Source: Paramacrobiotus richtersi (lineage: Eukaryota; Tardigrada; Eutardigrada; Parachela; Macrobiotidae). Taken from it: DNA of 22,115 bases. Under the pieces are notes generated by a model. The model did not search any database. It was not told the origin of the DNA and worked only from the letters and a program-made list of their open reading frames with translations. Positions 1 to 8,674 of the stretch are shown here, one piece after another. Position numbers and translations under genes: made by a program. The DNA lies in NCBI GenBank assembly GCA_034698045.1, contig JAQGAU010001001.1, forward strand, positions 1-22,115, read 5' to 3'. How positions within the stretch are numbered: the first letter of the stretch is position 1; the number at the start of each line of letters is the position of its first letter.

Positions 1-105
1 ATAATAAAATAATAAAATAATAAAATAATAAAATAATAAAATAATAAAATAATAAAATAATAAAATAATAAAATATTAGAATAATAAAATATTAAAATAT
101 TAAAC
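1..105. repeat. ATAATAAA microsatellite
   Basis: An 8-bp unit, ATAATAAA, is repeated without interruption over roughly the first 74 bases. It then decays into ATATTAAA-like copies to about position 105. It begins at the window edge, so its true length is unknown. Confidence 0.95.
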
Positions 106-216
106 CTCATGACTTTTCGCGATGAGCCCAGCTGGCGTCGTTAACCTCACTAACTTACTGTCAGTTCTCGCTGCATTGACCTGTGTTAATTACTGCATCC
201 TCCTCTACATCAGTTA

Positions 217-1693
217 TTACACTACATCAATTATAAACTGAGCAATTATAGCCCTAAGTTTCAAATTATTTGCTAACAAGCAGTAATATTTTGTCTTTAA
301 GCATTCCATTTGGATAAAGGTCTGCTTAGGCAAAGTCAGTGCAGAACCGGTGGCGACATCGTTAGTTTATTCACCTGTAGCATATTCTTCCCGTCTGTGA
401 TCAGCTTGTAGTGCTGGTATTTTTCTAAATGACTATCTTTGCGCAATGTTGTGAATCAAGCTCCTGGCTGGTTTTCGCGACATACTCCAGGTAAGGCTGC
501 CTTCAGAAACAGTAGCCTGCAAGTTACTCACCACAGAACGAGTTCACTGCAGCAATTTTCTTGAGCTTTTGGTACTCTGGCTCGCATTCCTGACCATGAG
601 CTCCTTACGATTCAAATTCCATTGTCTCGTTTGATAAAAAATTTATCGTCAGGTAAAACATTTACCGTTTTACCTCCCATGGTACGAAACACATACGAAT
701 CGACTAAAAAATTAATAGAAAACTGAGATATTTTCGTTCGCCCGCGTTTTCATTTTCTTCCATTTTCACTGATTTACGTCGTCCCAGCAGAAAAACACAG
801 GTCTTAATTAAGGACAAACAGCCAGAAGGTTTACACATTCAGGCATCATCAACTTAATAACGTAGAGAAACGTCTTGAACACAATAGACACGAGGCGCAA
901 CTGAACTTATCTGCGCGACTTTTTAGCGTATCGACCTATCGGCGGTAATAACCGACATTAGTCACAGTCAGATCTCGGCGCCAACGCTCCAGACAAAAAT
1001 CGTTGCCAGCAGATGCACACACCGTGCATGGATTCACATTTCCCGACTTTGCCATAGCCAAAACACTTCCAAGCGTCGTTATTTTACTGAAATAAAATTA
1101 TAAAAGCAAAACGAAAACTTTTGGCAGCGTTTTGGCGACGATGAAGTCGGGAAACGTGAATCCATGCACGGCGTGCGCGTCTACTGGCAACGATTTTTGT
1201 CTGGAGCGTTGTCGCCGAGATCTGACTGTGACTAATGTCGGTTGTTAACGCCGATAGGTCGACACGCTAAAAAGTCGCGCCGATAAGTTCAGTTGCGCCT
1301 CGTGTCTATTGAACCCAAAGAGTTCTTTTCAACAAGAACGATAATACAGTATAATACAGTACGATAATACGATAATACTGTATACGTTAAAAGAGACAAG
1401 CATTTGAACAGCATACAGTAGTAACAAAATAAGTTTTCCAGTGTTTCTGCACTGGAAAGTTGAAAGAGCATGGCCAGTAAATTATGTAAATGTGTGTATT
1501 TTTATTCCTTCCTGGCTCGAACATTCCTGTTCCCGAGTTCCGATTCCTATTCCTACTTGTATTCCTACTACTATTCCTACAATTTGAATTCCTTTCCTAT
1601 TTATCATTCCTAATTCCTGTTTTTACAAAAGGTGTAGGCCAGTACGATCAGTAAGAGCAAAGCAAAGATGTCCATGAAATGCTCTTGAAACAT
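217..1693 (-). CDS. Predicted five-exon small secreted cysteine protein
   Basis: Not recognised as a known family. Five short exons join in frame on the minus strand: 1693-1627, 703-674, 603-532, 424-375 and 324-217, giving 108 residues. Exon 1 starts at the first ATG after an in-frame stop and encodes a signal peptide (residues 1-22, core ALLLLIVLAYTF). It ends in phase 1 at a GTAAAA donor. Exon 2 (30 bp) lies between an AATTTTTTAG acceptor and a GTAAAA donor. Exon 3 ends at a GTGAGT donor; its acceptor (..TAAG) is weak and could be 3 bp away. Introns 2-4 are about 70, 107 and 50 bp. The mature part is Lys/Glu/Tyr-rich and probably helical, with four cysteines at about 39, 56, 81 and 88, enough for two disulfides. 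Phase agreement at all four junctions is the main support. Individual exons are short enough that chance cannot be excluded. Intron 1 (~920 bp) carries the fold-back element and other repeats. Confidence 0.5.
882..1311. mobile_element. Fold-back (MITE-like) element with 168-bp inverted arms
   Basis: Positions 882-1049 and 1144-1311 are inverted copies of each other, 168 bp each. I count about ten mismatches, mostly transitions, so about 94 % identity by eye. A 94-bp AT-richer centre (1050-1143) separates them and itself pairs partly (GCCAAAAC on both sides). The ends read CAATAGACAC / GTGTCTATTG. GAAC occurs directly outside the left end (877-880) and at the right end (1311-1314), a possible short target-site duplication. 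There is no open frame for a transposase, so it would be non-autonomous. It lies within the proposed first intron of the gene at 217-1693. Confidence 0.85.
1339..1384. repeat. Short ATAATAC(A)GT-type tandem repeat
   Basis: Four to five imperfect copies of ATAATACAGT / ACGATAAT follow one another just outside the right arm of the fold-back element. Confidence 0.6.
1500..1620. repeat. Degenerate ATTCCT hexamer array
   Basis: The stretch is built from more than ten imperfect copies of ATTCCT/ATTCCTA with interspersed variants. It starts only a few bases past the donor of the proposed signal-peptide exon on the minus strand, so it would be intronic. Confidence 0.75.
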
Positions 1694-2022
1694 TTGTGGA
1701 ACTTCGGTAGTGAGTGCTAAGAATCTAGCGCCTGCACTGTAAATTTAGCCCTTCTTGTATGCTTCAAAGCTGCGTGCGTTTCATGAAGTAAGTTATTTAA
1801 GCATAAGTAACATAATTTTGTAGGACTTCGACGTGTTGTTAACAAAATAGCTTTTATCTATGTTTCCGGATATGGTTCGCTAGCTGGCTTGATTACATTC
1901 TTTCTCATTTTGTAGTAATGTGTTGATTGTGGTCTTAGTTTGTGCTGAATCTTCTGCAACACTAGCTGTATTTCACCTGAATGACGACGGCAACGCAACA
2001 GTTTTATCTACAAAGAAATGTG

Positions 2023-2466
2023 TCACACTGGCCGAACCTTTTTCGTATGCCGCTCCCGGTAGTGAATGGGGTACTGCAGCGCCCAGAAGCGATTCAACGC
2101 GATGAGGGTATGACACATGACCGGCACAATACTGACCACCCGTTGAAAGTAGTTGAAGAACATGCACGCCGACATGCCGTAGTAGCCCATGTCGATCTTG
2201 TACACTTCGCTGAGGTAGATGAAGGGGGACGCTCCCAGCAAATAAACGGTGTTGGTTATGTATAGGAATAGGAGGTATATAGTGAAGTGGGTGATGTAGG
2301 CAGGTTTTATGGCGTGCAGTATAAGGAGTGCAATGTTGAGGCCGAAGGATAACATGCCAATGCAGATTCTGACACCGGTGAGAGGCGACACACTCGGGTA
2401 AAGTGCCCATTGTGAGATAACGGTCTCGTTCGTTGTTACAGTGTCGTTGACGCCTATCGGCAACAT
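2023..2466 (-). CDS. Rhodopsin-family GPCR, TM1-TM3 exon only (partial or relic)
   Basis: The frame begins at an ATG (2466) and gives 147 residues. The extracellular N-terminus has NDT and NET glycosylation sites. TM1 is about 31-53 with the GLNIALL motif (N44 as N1.50). TM2 is about 59-85. TM3 is about 98-123, followed by LNRFWALQYPIHYRERHTKK. Cys101 lies exactly 25 residues before Arg126, as expected for C3.25 and R3.50. NRF replaces the usual DRY. N72 sits where D2.50 normally is, judged from P81. The frame stops at 2023. A donor could lie after the second Lys (AAG|GTTCGG, 2038) or at CCA|GTGTGA. I found no TM4-TM7 coding sequence on the minus strand between here and 1693, where another gene seems to start. 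It may be truncated, or its other exons may lie beyond an unusually long intron. The family assignment is firm; the gene's intactness is not. Confidence 0.8.
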   Translation of the reverse strand: MLPIGVNDTVTTNETVISQWALYPSVSPLTGVRICIGMLSFGLNIALLILHAIKPAYITHFTIYLLFLYITNTVYLLGASPFIYLSEVYKIDMGYYGMSACMFFNYFQRVVSIVPVMCHTLIALNRFWALQYPIHYRERHTKKVRPV

Positions 2467-3113
2467 GGCTCTTTCAGGAAACCGGCAGAGTCTACTTCAG
2501 CATAAAAGAAAGCATGGACTTTGCCTATTAGTGGAGATGATGCAGGTCACAGTTATTGGGTTTGGCGTTGTGAAAATAACCAACGGAACAACGCCAGCTT
2601 GTGAAGCAATTATTAACTATACATATTGAGTGACGAGAATAGCTATCGTTTGGCGGACCACCGGAAGCGTTCATCAGTGGCAACTTTGGCATACAGCCAG
2701 TGCTTGGGTGAAATATACTGTTCTGTTAACCGTACTGGCCGGAAATTAACGTCCCATGAATAGCAGCAAAATGGATGTGACCTTTCTTGACGTTACGGAC
2801 ATTTTCACGTTACCGCGACATATGATGGATTATAATGCACAGAATGGCTGCATTGTCTTCACCATCTTCCGACAAGTGTTCATTATTAGTCAGCGTCAAG
2901 CGTCATTCATCCAGAATAAATCAATCGCAGCTGAGTACCGTATATTGTCCCTTTCGACCATTTGAGCTGCGCGAGTGCTGTAGCCTGTAAGGGTGATCAA
3001 GACGCACAGTACAGATAGATCGCAACCGAGAAGGGCATGACATTGTAGTGGAATCGAATTAAATCAATAATTTAGAACAGTTATGGACATTGTTAAATAT
3101 TGAATGCCCTCTT
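2467..3113. other. Stretch without a supported gene
   Basis: Upstream of the GPCR exon. The longest ATG-led frame is 2756-2965 (+), 69 codons. It has no recognisable motif and a length expected by chance. I see no repeat or promoter I could defend. Confidence 0.5.
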
Positions 3114-3653
3114 CTAGCCGCCGCAAAGGGAAGCGCAAGATCGAAGGATGCATGTACAGTACTCTCTTTGGCAAGTTTGATCTTTATCGGTTAATTTCCA
3201 AACAGGCACTGTAGGCGAAGACTAAACTGCAGTGCAGCGCTCAGCGGTACAACGCGGCTTTCTATAGCTGCGTTTCTATATTATATGAATGTCTTACATT
3301 AATGCCGTTTGCGCCCATGTGGAGATCGCTGTTCATCCGATAAACAAGGCAACTCCATCTTAACTTAAAAGAGAGATCCAGGTGTTTTGATCATACATAA
3401 AATTGATAAAAATTATCTGCTTGGTTTTGGTCTAAAGACCGAGCCACTCGGACACCGTGACACGGAATACTGCGATCAGGACTGGGAAGAATTGTCGACG
3501 CGTTTTGGCCGGAAATTGTTTTGGGTGCGCTTACCCCAGCTTATACAACTGCTGTCTGTTTACATGCTGATCAAAACCAAAGTGTTGGCAGAACTGGACT
3601 GTCGAACTGGTTACATGTACAGTGAAATTACGCATGTCGTTGTTACGTAACAT
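3114..3653 (-). CDS. Possible spliced Cys-rich small protein (low confidence)
   Basis: Not recognised. Four segments join in phase on the minus strand: 3653-3535 (ATG at 3653; donor GG|GTAAGC), 3469-3397 (acceptor ATCGCAG, donor TAT|GTATGA), 3363-3298 (acceptor CTCTTTTAAG, donor AAT|GTAAGA) and 3221-3114 (acceptor CAGTTTAG, ending in TAG). The last exon gives 35 residues whose end is cysteine-dense: C-x4-C-x-C-x4-C-x3-C, then GG and stop. Against it: the third intron boundary implies a 33-bp intron, below the roughly 40 bp seen elsewhere here. A 39-bp alternative would end the protein early with no Cys-rich tail. No signal peptide is evident at the proposed start, and that start lies only about 20 bp past the poly(A) signal of the neighbouring gene. 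The last exon is the best-supported part. Confidence 0.3.
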
Positions 3654-3671
3654 ACAAGAATTTTTGTTAAT

Positions 3672-3677
3672 TTTATT
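3672..3677 (-). terminator. Candidate poly(A) signal AATAAA
   Basis: TTTATT on the plus strand reads AATAAA on the minus strand, about 140 nt after the stop codon of the secreted-peptide gene at 3815-4024. Confidence 0.35.
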
Positions 3678-3814
3678 TTGTCGGCCAGGTTTGCTACATT
3701 CCAGAGGTGAATCACTGGTTGAATTAAGCAAGACAATAGAATATTACACACTTCTAGAAATATCTTGCGTTCGCAGCCAATACGTCGTGATGTATCCATT
3801 CTGCCGCTCGTGAC

Positions 3815-4024
3815 CTATCCGCGACCGCCTCCCGGTCGGCGTTTAGCGCGGGCTCCTTGGGTCCACATTTGATTGGGTTCATAGGGCGTTCCTTCGTCGG
3901 CGTAGTAAGCGTCCATTTGGCGAGCGAGCTGGTGACTGTCGTAGTAAGGATTGTAGGCGCTAATGCAGCCTAGGCGGGCCATGACCATAACGCACATAAA
4001 CATGAACACCGTGAGAAACTGCAT
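3815..4024 (-). CDS. Small secreted Tyr-rich peptide precursor, single exon
   Basis: A 69-residue frame from ATG (4024) to TAG. Residues 1-23 form a classic signal peptide (hydrophobic core FLTVFMFMCVMVMA, small residues before the likely cut after CISA). The mature part is about 46 residues and unusually rich in Tyr, Asp and Pro (YNPYYDSHQLARQMDAYY). It ends with a tribasic KRR at 61-63 and a short PGGGRG tail. Such an arrangement is typical of processed peptide hormones or other secreted peptides, but I recognise no family. No good splice donor interrupts it. A TATA-like TTTAAAAGG lies about 70 bp upstream and an AATAAA about 140 bp downstream. A cytosolic or chance origin is unlikely given the signal peptide; the peptide-hormone role is inference. 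Confidence 0.6.
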   Translation of the reverse strand: MQFLTVFMFMCVMVMARLGCISAYNPYYDSHQLARQMDAYYADEGTPYEPNQMWTQGARAKRRPGGGRG

Positions 4025-4093
4025 GGTACCCGGAGATAAAGCGATGTCAGTTTGTACCTTTGTAAGGAATCAAGTTTAGCAAAATGACTGCCA

Positions 4094-4102
4094 CCTTTTA
4101 AA
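4094..4102 (-). promoter_or_regulatory. TATA-like box for the gene at 3815-4024
   Basis: The minus strand reads TTTAAAAGG here, about 70 bp before the ATG, which would leave room for a short 5' leader. Confidence 0.25.
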
Positions 4103-5333
4103 TCACCCAAGTCCCAAGTGACGTGAAGAACCCAAATAGTGATGCCAAATGGCTGCAAGACGTACGTTGCCGAGGGGATTCCTATTCAAAGTTGCCAGGG
4201 ATGTTAGGATATTACCCTGATTTCCCGGTTCGCGTGACATTGTGTCTGGAGTCACGAAAAAACTACGATGTGAAAGACTGTATCAACTACTTACATAATG
4301 GTATAATATGCACAGATCCTACCATTACGCACACTGCCTGTGGTGAGCACTTGTTGTAACTTAATGCTAGTTCATACAAAGAAGTTCCGGTTTAACGGCA
4401 TAAAATATAAAAAATTACCCGGTCAAGCACATATATACGAGCTGCGCATGTAAAGTCACTGTTGAAAATCGCGTTTAAATTCACTGTTAAAATCACCGTT
4501 GACGGTACTATTCTCGACGGTAAGCAGTCGATGAAGAGTCCAGGAGCGGTCGGGATGAGGTATCCTCTCTGTTTTATTGAACGTATCAGAATAAACACGA
4601 ATTATTTCTGTGTTTTTGCGTTTATTTGGTACAACGGTCTGAAAGAATTATGGAACACTTGGAGAGACTACACTACAACAAGTGTCAAGCGCAAAAGGTA
4701 GCCGCATTAGCATGTGTAACATAATCTATAAATGAACAGAGACGCTGGATACCTTTTCCAAGCCGGTACACCGTTAGTCAGGCATGCATGTAATTCCGTT
4801 GTTCAAAACGGTTTAAAAAATGTACATACTAGGGAAACTGTAAGAGTACAAGTACGTTTTGCAGTATTTTCTTTGTGATTTAGTATACACAGAGTACGAA
4901 GTACTATCACCTGCCATGCGTGATAGCTGCTTCAGAATACACAAAAGCGTTCGAACAAAGGACAGCCTTACGAAGGAAGTGGATGTCTAGTGGACAATAA
5001 CACCCTGCTCCAAAACAATGCTCTGCATTGTCAGTTAAGTACTGCAAAGCTCAGCAGTAAAAACGAAGATTCATAAAACTTTGCTAACTAAAGTCGCAAT
5101 TACACAGTTTTCCTGCCCGTTAGAGTGACATTTTTGTGGATGCAGGTAATAAAAAGATACTAACAATAAACCGTTCGGAGCTGGGATAAGTAGCAATGGA
5201 CACATTATTCGTTGAATGAAACGCTTAAAAGAAGACAAAACTTCGAACGTTATACTCGCTTTCGAGCACACACTGCCGGTTTGTGGTGGAAACTGCTGCC
5301 AAACAGTTCATGGCTGTGGATCCCATGGGCGAG
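4103..5333. other. Stretch without a confident gene; two open segments
   Basis: Two plus-strand frames stand out but reach only chance length. One is 4102-4340, ending in a TGTG|GTGAGC donor-like site, encoding about 79 residues with five Cys and no ATG near its start. The other is about 4450-4701. I see no domain in either. The 4447-4506 part contains a near-repeat of CACTGTT..AAAATC. 4720-5333 shows no feature I can support. Confidence 0.4.
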
Positions 5334-5663
5334 CTATTTCAGCAGATCGGTGCAGCTCGTAATGTTGGAGACGGTCTTGCTTTCGCTGTAACCTTCCTTT
5401 CTGTCCCAGAGGAAAAAAAGGGCCGTGATCGACAGCATAGCAACCTGAATAGCAGCCAAACAAATCTGGAATACGAGGTTTAACGGTTTCTGAAGTTTTG
5501 CATACTATGACATTGTAGTGTACAGTAGGTGCCACGTTGTATCCAGATAACCGTAGCATTTGGTCGCTATACTGCACAATGCACATGCATTTGCACGCGT
5601 TAGAATTCGTTCTTACATTTTTACCGAGCTGTGCTGGCCTCTTTGCCGTTCCGCCATACCCAT
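5334..5663 (-). CDS. Predicted three-exon single-pass membrane protein, 78 aa
   Basis: Not recognised as a known family. Exons on the minus strand: 5663-5625 (13 codons), 5571-5506 (22 codons) and 5465-5334 (43 codons plus TAG). Both introns are phase 0. Intron 1 is 53 bp with donor GTAAAA, a TTCTAAC branch-like site and acceptor TTGTGCAG. Intron 2 is 40 bp with donor GTATGC and acceptor TATTCCAG. The ATG directly follows an in-frame TGA, so the start is well defined. The protein has a polar N-terminus, a transmembrane segment at about 33-55 (VIICLAAIQVAMLSITALFF), a charged WDRKEGYSES stretch and a C-terminal tail with an NIT glycosylation site at 70-72 and Cys73. It would be a tail-out single-pass protein. 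The splice sites and the coherent TM segment argue for it; its small size argues for caution. Confidence 0.5.
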
Positions 5664-7230
5664 TCAGAGAATACTCTGGTTGTACTGGTATATACTGTGT
5701 GTGTACGTAGAGGGACTTTTTGAGGGTTGTTGCTGGTTACACTGCGCGATCGTTTCCCACTAGACACTTATTAGTTGCAATCAGCTGTGTCGTTCTACGT
5801 CAGAATCTACGACAACTTTGCAATGTTGGCTTCGTATAACGATCTTCCTCCATGTAAGATGTGACTTGTATGTTGCACAAAGCTTACAAGTAAACTCATA
5901 CTACTAGCCTGTAAGACCAGCTGAACAAGTAACGCGACACACATACATTCTTATAGGAAATGATCGTCAAAATGAATAATCAAAGAATGTGGCTGCAACT
6001 TGGCATCTGGGATACAGCGGAGATCCCGCACGGTAGTGCATCTAATTCTGACCCGTCATATTTGTCAGAATTAGCGCATGTTGTGCGTGAATTATGATTA
6101 AACTAGTGACCACGCGCAAAAGTGCCCGTTTCTCCTGAATGGGTTTGTTTTTCCCAGTTTTTACTTTCGATGGCAGAAGTAGACAACATAAGCTTTAGAA
6201 TAATATATGATACCTCAGAATTGGATGAGTGGATCGTTCAGAGTGACTCGACATACAGAAAACTCTTAGCGAATTATATAGATAGATTTGTTCGCATCCT
6301 CTATAAGGTGGACCGCGGCACCGCGCTGACAGGCCTTAATGCATGCGATTCTCCGCTTGAAATTTGCGTATTTCTGCGACAAACACCTCGAGGCTCTCCG
6401 TAACCAGCACTGAAAGCTGTACAGCAGTTATGACCATTGTTTTCGGTGAATAATATGTCTGAAATTAGTAGTCATTTTAGTCAGCTTTGCAAACTTTAAA
6501 GTGGAGTACGACATTTTGCCATTATGGATACAATATTTGGGTGTGCGCCGAGAGTAGTTAATAAGCTGGAGGAAACAGGGCTGGGAAGCCGCCTTTAAAA
6601 CACCCCGAAGTAAGCTGAAATTTAGTATGACACCGTGAGATGGAAAGCAGAATCTTGTAGTACTCTTCGGCAGAAATAGTAGTTGTTCAAGGATAAGCAT
6701 TTCAGAAAGCAAAGATATGGCACCAAAGACAGCAAATCTGCGGACCTGTGTTGACGAGCAAAATTATTTCCTCTCTAGACTCTCTCTTGAGTGCCTGCCT
6801 TTTGCCTGGGACAAACACACGCACGCTCTGCCTACTGTTGCATTTTGCGGCGGCCGGATGCTTTCGTTCTCCAGTCAGTGACCCCTGGCATGCGCACAGA
6901 CCATCCAGACCCAGAGCCGTTGATTAACAGAGGTATTGTCATCAATTCATTGAATTACCGTCACAAAAGCGTTTATCATCGGACTAGACATGCTTTGCTT
7001 GTATGATATCTGATCTGTGATGTTGTATTCCTGAGCTTGAACCACATTTTATCGATTGTATCGGTCGCCAGATTGTCGCCTGTGTTTATTCCTTATGGCG
7101 AGTTCATGATCATGCAAATCTATAACAGCGTAATGCTAGGGTATTATTGTCGTATTGGGTTAACACGTAATCCCTAGAGTTTTACGGTTACATTACGTAT
7201 GCATATCGTGTAAGTACCGTTGCGACCGCT
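5664..7230. other. Mostly non-coding; one ATG-led ORF and a hairpin
   Basis: The frame 6170-6403 (+) starts at ATG and gives 77 residues with ordinary composition and no motif. A possible AAG|GTGGAC donor lies inside. Apart from this and the hairpin at 6042-6074 I see nothing supportable on either strand. Confidence 0.35.
6042..6074. repeat. Perfect 11-bp inverted repeat (hairpin)
   Basis: CTAATTCTGAC (6042-6052) and GTCAGAATTAG (6064-6074) are exact reverse complements around an 11-nt loop. The stem nearly extends into TGC/GCA outside. No neighbouring gene explains it. Confidence 0.75.
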
Positions 7231-7247
7231 TGACGGCTGACGGACAG

Positions 7248-7487
7248 AATTCCACAAGCGTTGAATGTGCGGCGTTGATGCACAGAATAGTTTACTGCCG
7301 CGTTAAGCAGAATCGTCAGCTTGATGGATTCGGACTGTGCATCGACAGTGCGTTGATTGCCGTGGCATTCGGAAACCTGTTTATGATAGTAAGTAAATCA
7401 TACACTGAAAAATGCGGAATATTAAAGAAACCCAATATGTGCATCACTCATCAGATTCTCTCAGAAACAGGCTCGCCCTGTGTTTAA
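7248..7487 (+). CDS. Possible coding exon(s), unknown product
   Basis: Not recognised. From an acceptor-like GACGGACAG (ending 7247) a frame runs to a stop at 7487. It encodes several cysteines and a hydrophobic stretch (SALIAVAFGNLFMI). A GTAAGT consensus donor at 7387 and an ATTAAAG acceptor 39 bp later would remove an in-frame micro-intron. Codon third positions are GC-richer than the flanks. No start or signal peptide was found upstream, and the antisense frame is also open, so this may be chance. Confidence 0.2.
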   Translation, partial: NSTSVECAALMHRIVYCRVKQNRQLDGFGLCIDSALIAVAFGNLFMIVSKSYTEKCGILKKPNMCITHQILSETGSPCV

Positions 7488-7492
7488 AGAAC

Positions 7493-8446
7493 ATTACAGA
7501 TACGCGCACGCGAAACTGCCTGCCACGAGTTAAGTGGGTGTATTTTCCCGGTTTAGTGAGTGACTATACAACAGTCGCATCTCACATATTCACCAATGAT
7601 AGTTACTACGTACATTATTAGTGATCATTGCTCACCGTTGCTTCGTACGGGCCGACATGGCTCCGGCAGTGGCTCAGGCTGCTGACAGGCTGCTGCTCCC
7701 AGTAACACACCCGCAACCTATACCACGCCTCCTCCGTCCGTGAACCCTGTGAACACATATACACAGGATCATGTGCTGCATGTTTGCTCACCTTCAAGTT
7801 AACCTATGCAATAACAGCTTGCTATTTTCCGTAGTTTGTTTCCCATTTTTCAAAATATCCTGCTAATTAAATTATGGAAAAAATCTGAAGAAAACACGGA
7901 TGTCAGGAAGAATCACAACTGTTAGAAGGACTAAGAAGGGTCATTTTCCTGCCGGATTTCCTATTGTCACAAGAATGTCAGCAAACTATACAATAATATG
8001 ATCTACACAGTACACGCATACTTGTACAGTTCAGCATACCCAGATACATACATTTCTAATCTTATATACAAAACCCTTGCGTGGCTGTATCCTTGATCCC
8101 CCTTTTGCCAGAGAATGGCATGTCATGGATTTTTGAAGTTTATGTAACATTCAGTCATGTGTGGTGTGGAACTTGTGATTCTGCCAGGAACACTTGAGCA
8201 TCATTACACTCCTCGTAACGTACCGGAACCAATTTTTGTACATAAAGGAATGCAAACTAAAATCCTGGAAGAAATTATGTCACCGGCACGGGCAAAACAT
8301 CCGGGTGACTCATAAGCTCGGCTCATGTGGTGCCTGCCGTTCATAGGGCGCTCAACGATGCGTATACGGTACATTTATTGTTATTGGACAGTCCGCCTGC
8401 GCAGGTACACAGGCCTGTATGTGAAATGGAAATTGTGTAACGATTT
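7493..8446. other. Stretch without a supported gene
   Basis: No frame of note. A local GGCTGCTGACAGGCTGCTG near-repeat lies at about 7680-7700 and a Pro/Thr-rich short open segment follows it, too short to call. Confidence 0.5.
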
Positions 8447-8564
8447 ATGATTGTTTATTTTAATTTTGTTTACGATTGTTATCGGTTAACATCAGTTGAG
8501 TTTGTGGCTACGCTCTACTGCTCATTGCAATGTCCTTCGTTATTGCCTGCATGCGTTACCGTCC

Positions 8565-8671
8565 GGTACGACGGGCGTCATATGGGTAAAACGGGCACTA
8601 TGGGTACGGCGCGCGCTAAGAGAACGACGGGCACCTCAGCGCCGACGGGGACCACGGGTATGACGGGTTTT
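8565..8671 (+). repeat. Degenerate 9-bp periodic array (ACGGGCA-like)
   Basis: GGG or GGT recurs every 9 bases (ACGGGCGTC, ATATGGGTA, AAACGGGCA, CTATGGGTA ...), about eleven units, several decayed. In the frame that starts at ATG 8447 and stops at 8674, seven of ten units place Gly at every third residue (KTG, TMG, TTG, PTG, MTG), a collagen-like Gly-X-Y rhythm. The 75-residue frame begins with a hydrophobic half. It could be a decayed collagen fragment or only a tandem repeat. Confidence 0.5.
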
Positions 8672-8674
8672 TAA

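Noticed and set aside
1289-1471. Minus-strand 60-codon frame
   Set aside because: It runs into the right arm of the fold-back element and across a simple repeat, with no motif; explained by low complexity.
1508-1530. GTTCGAGCC on the minus strand as a tRNA B box
   Set aside because: No A box or cloverleaf could be drawn around it.
2756-2965. ATG-led 69-codon plus frame
   Set aside because: No signal peptide, domain or splice context; such lengths are expected by chance in six frames of 22 kb.
3611-3799. Minus frame with a hydrophobic end
   Set aside because: Competes with another frame in the same place that splices better; it overlaps the likely 3' end of the secreted-peptide gene.
6428-6712. 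Minus 94-codon frame
   Set aside because: Starts at TTG, no recognisable feature and no supporting splice or poly(A) signals.
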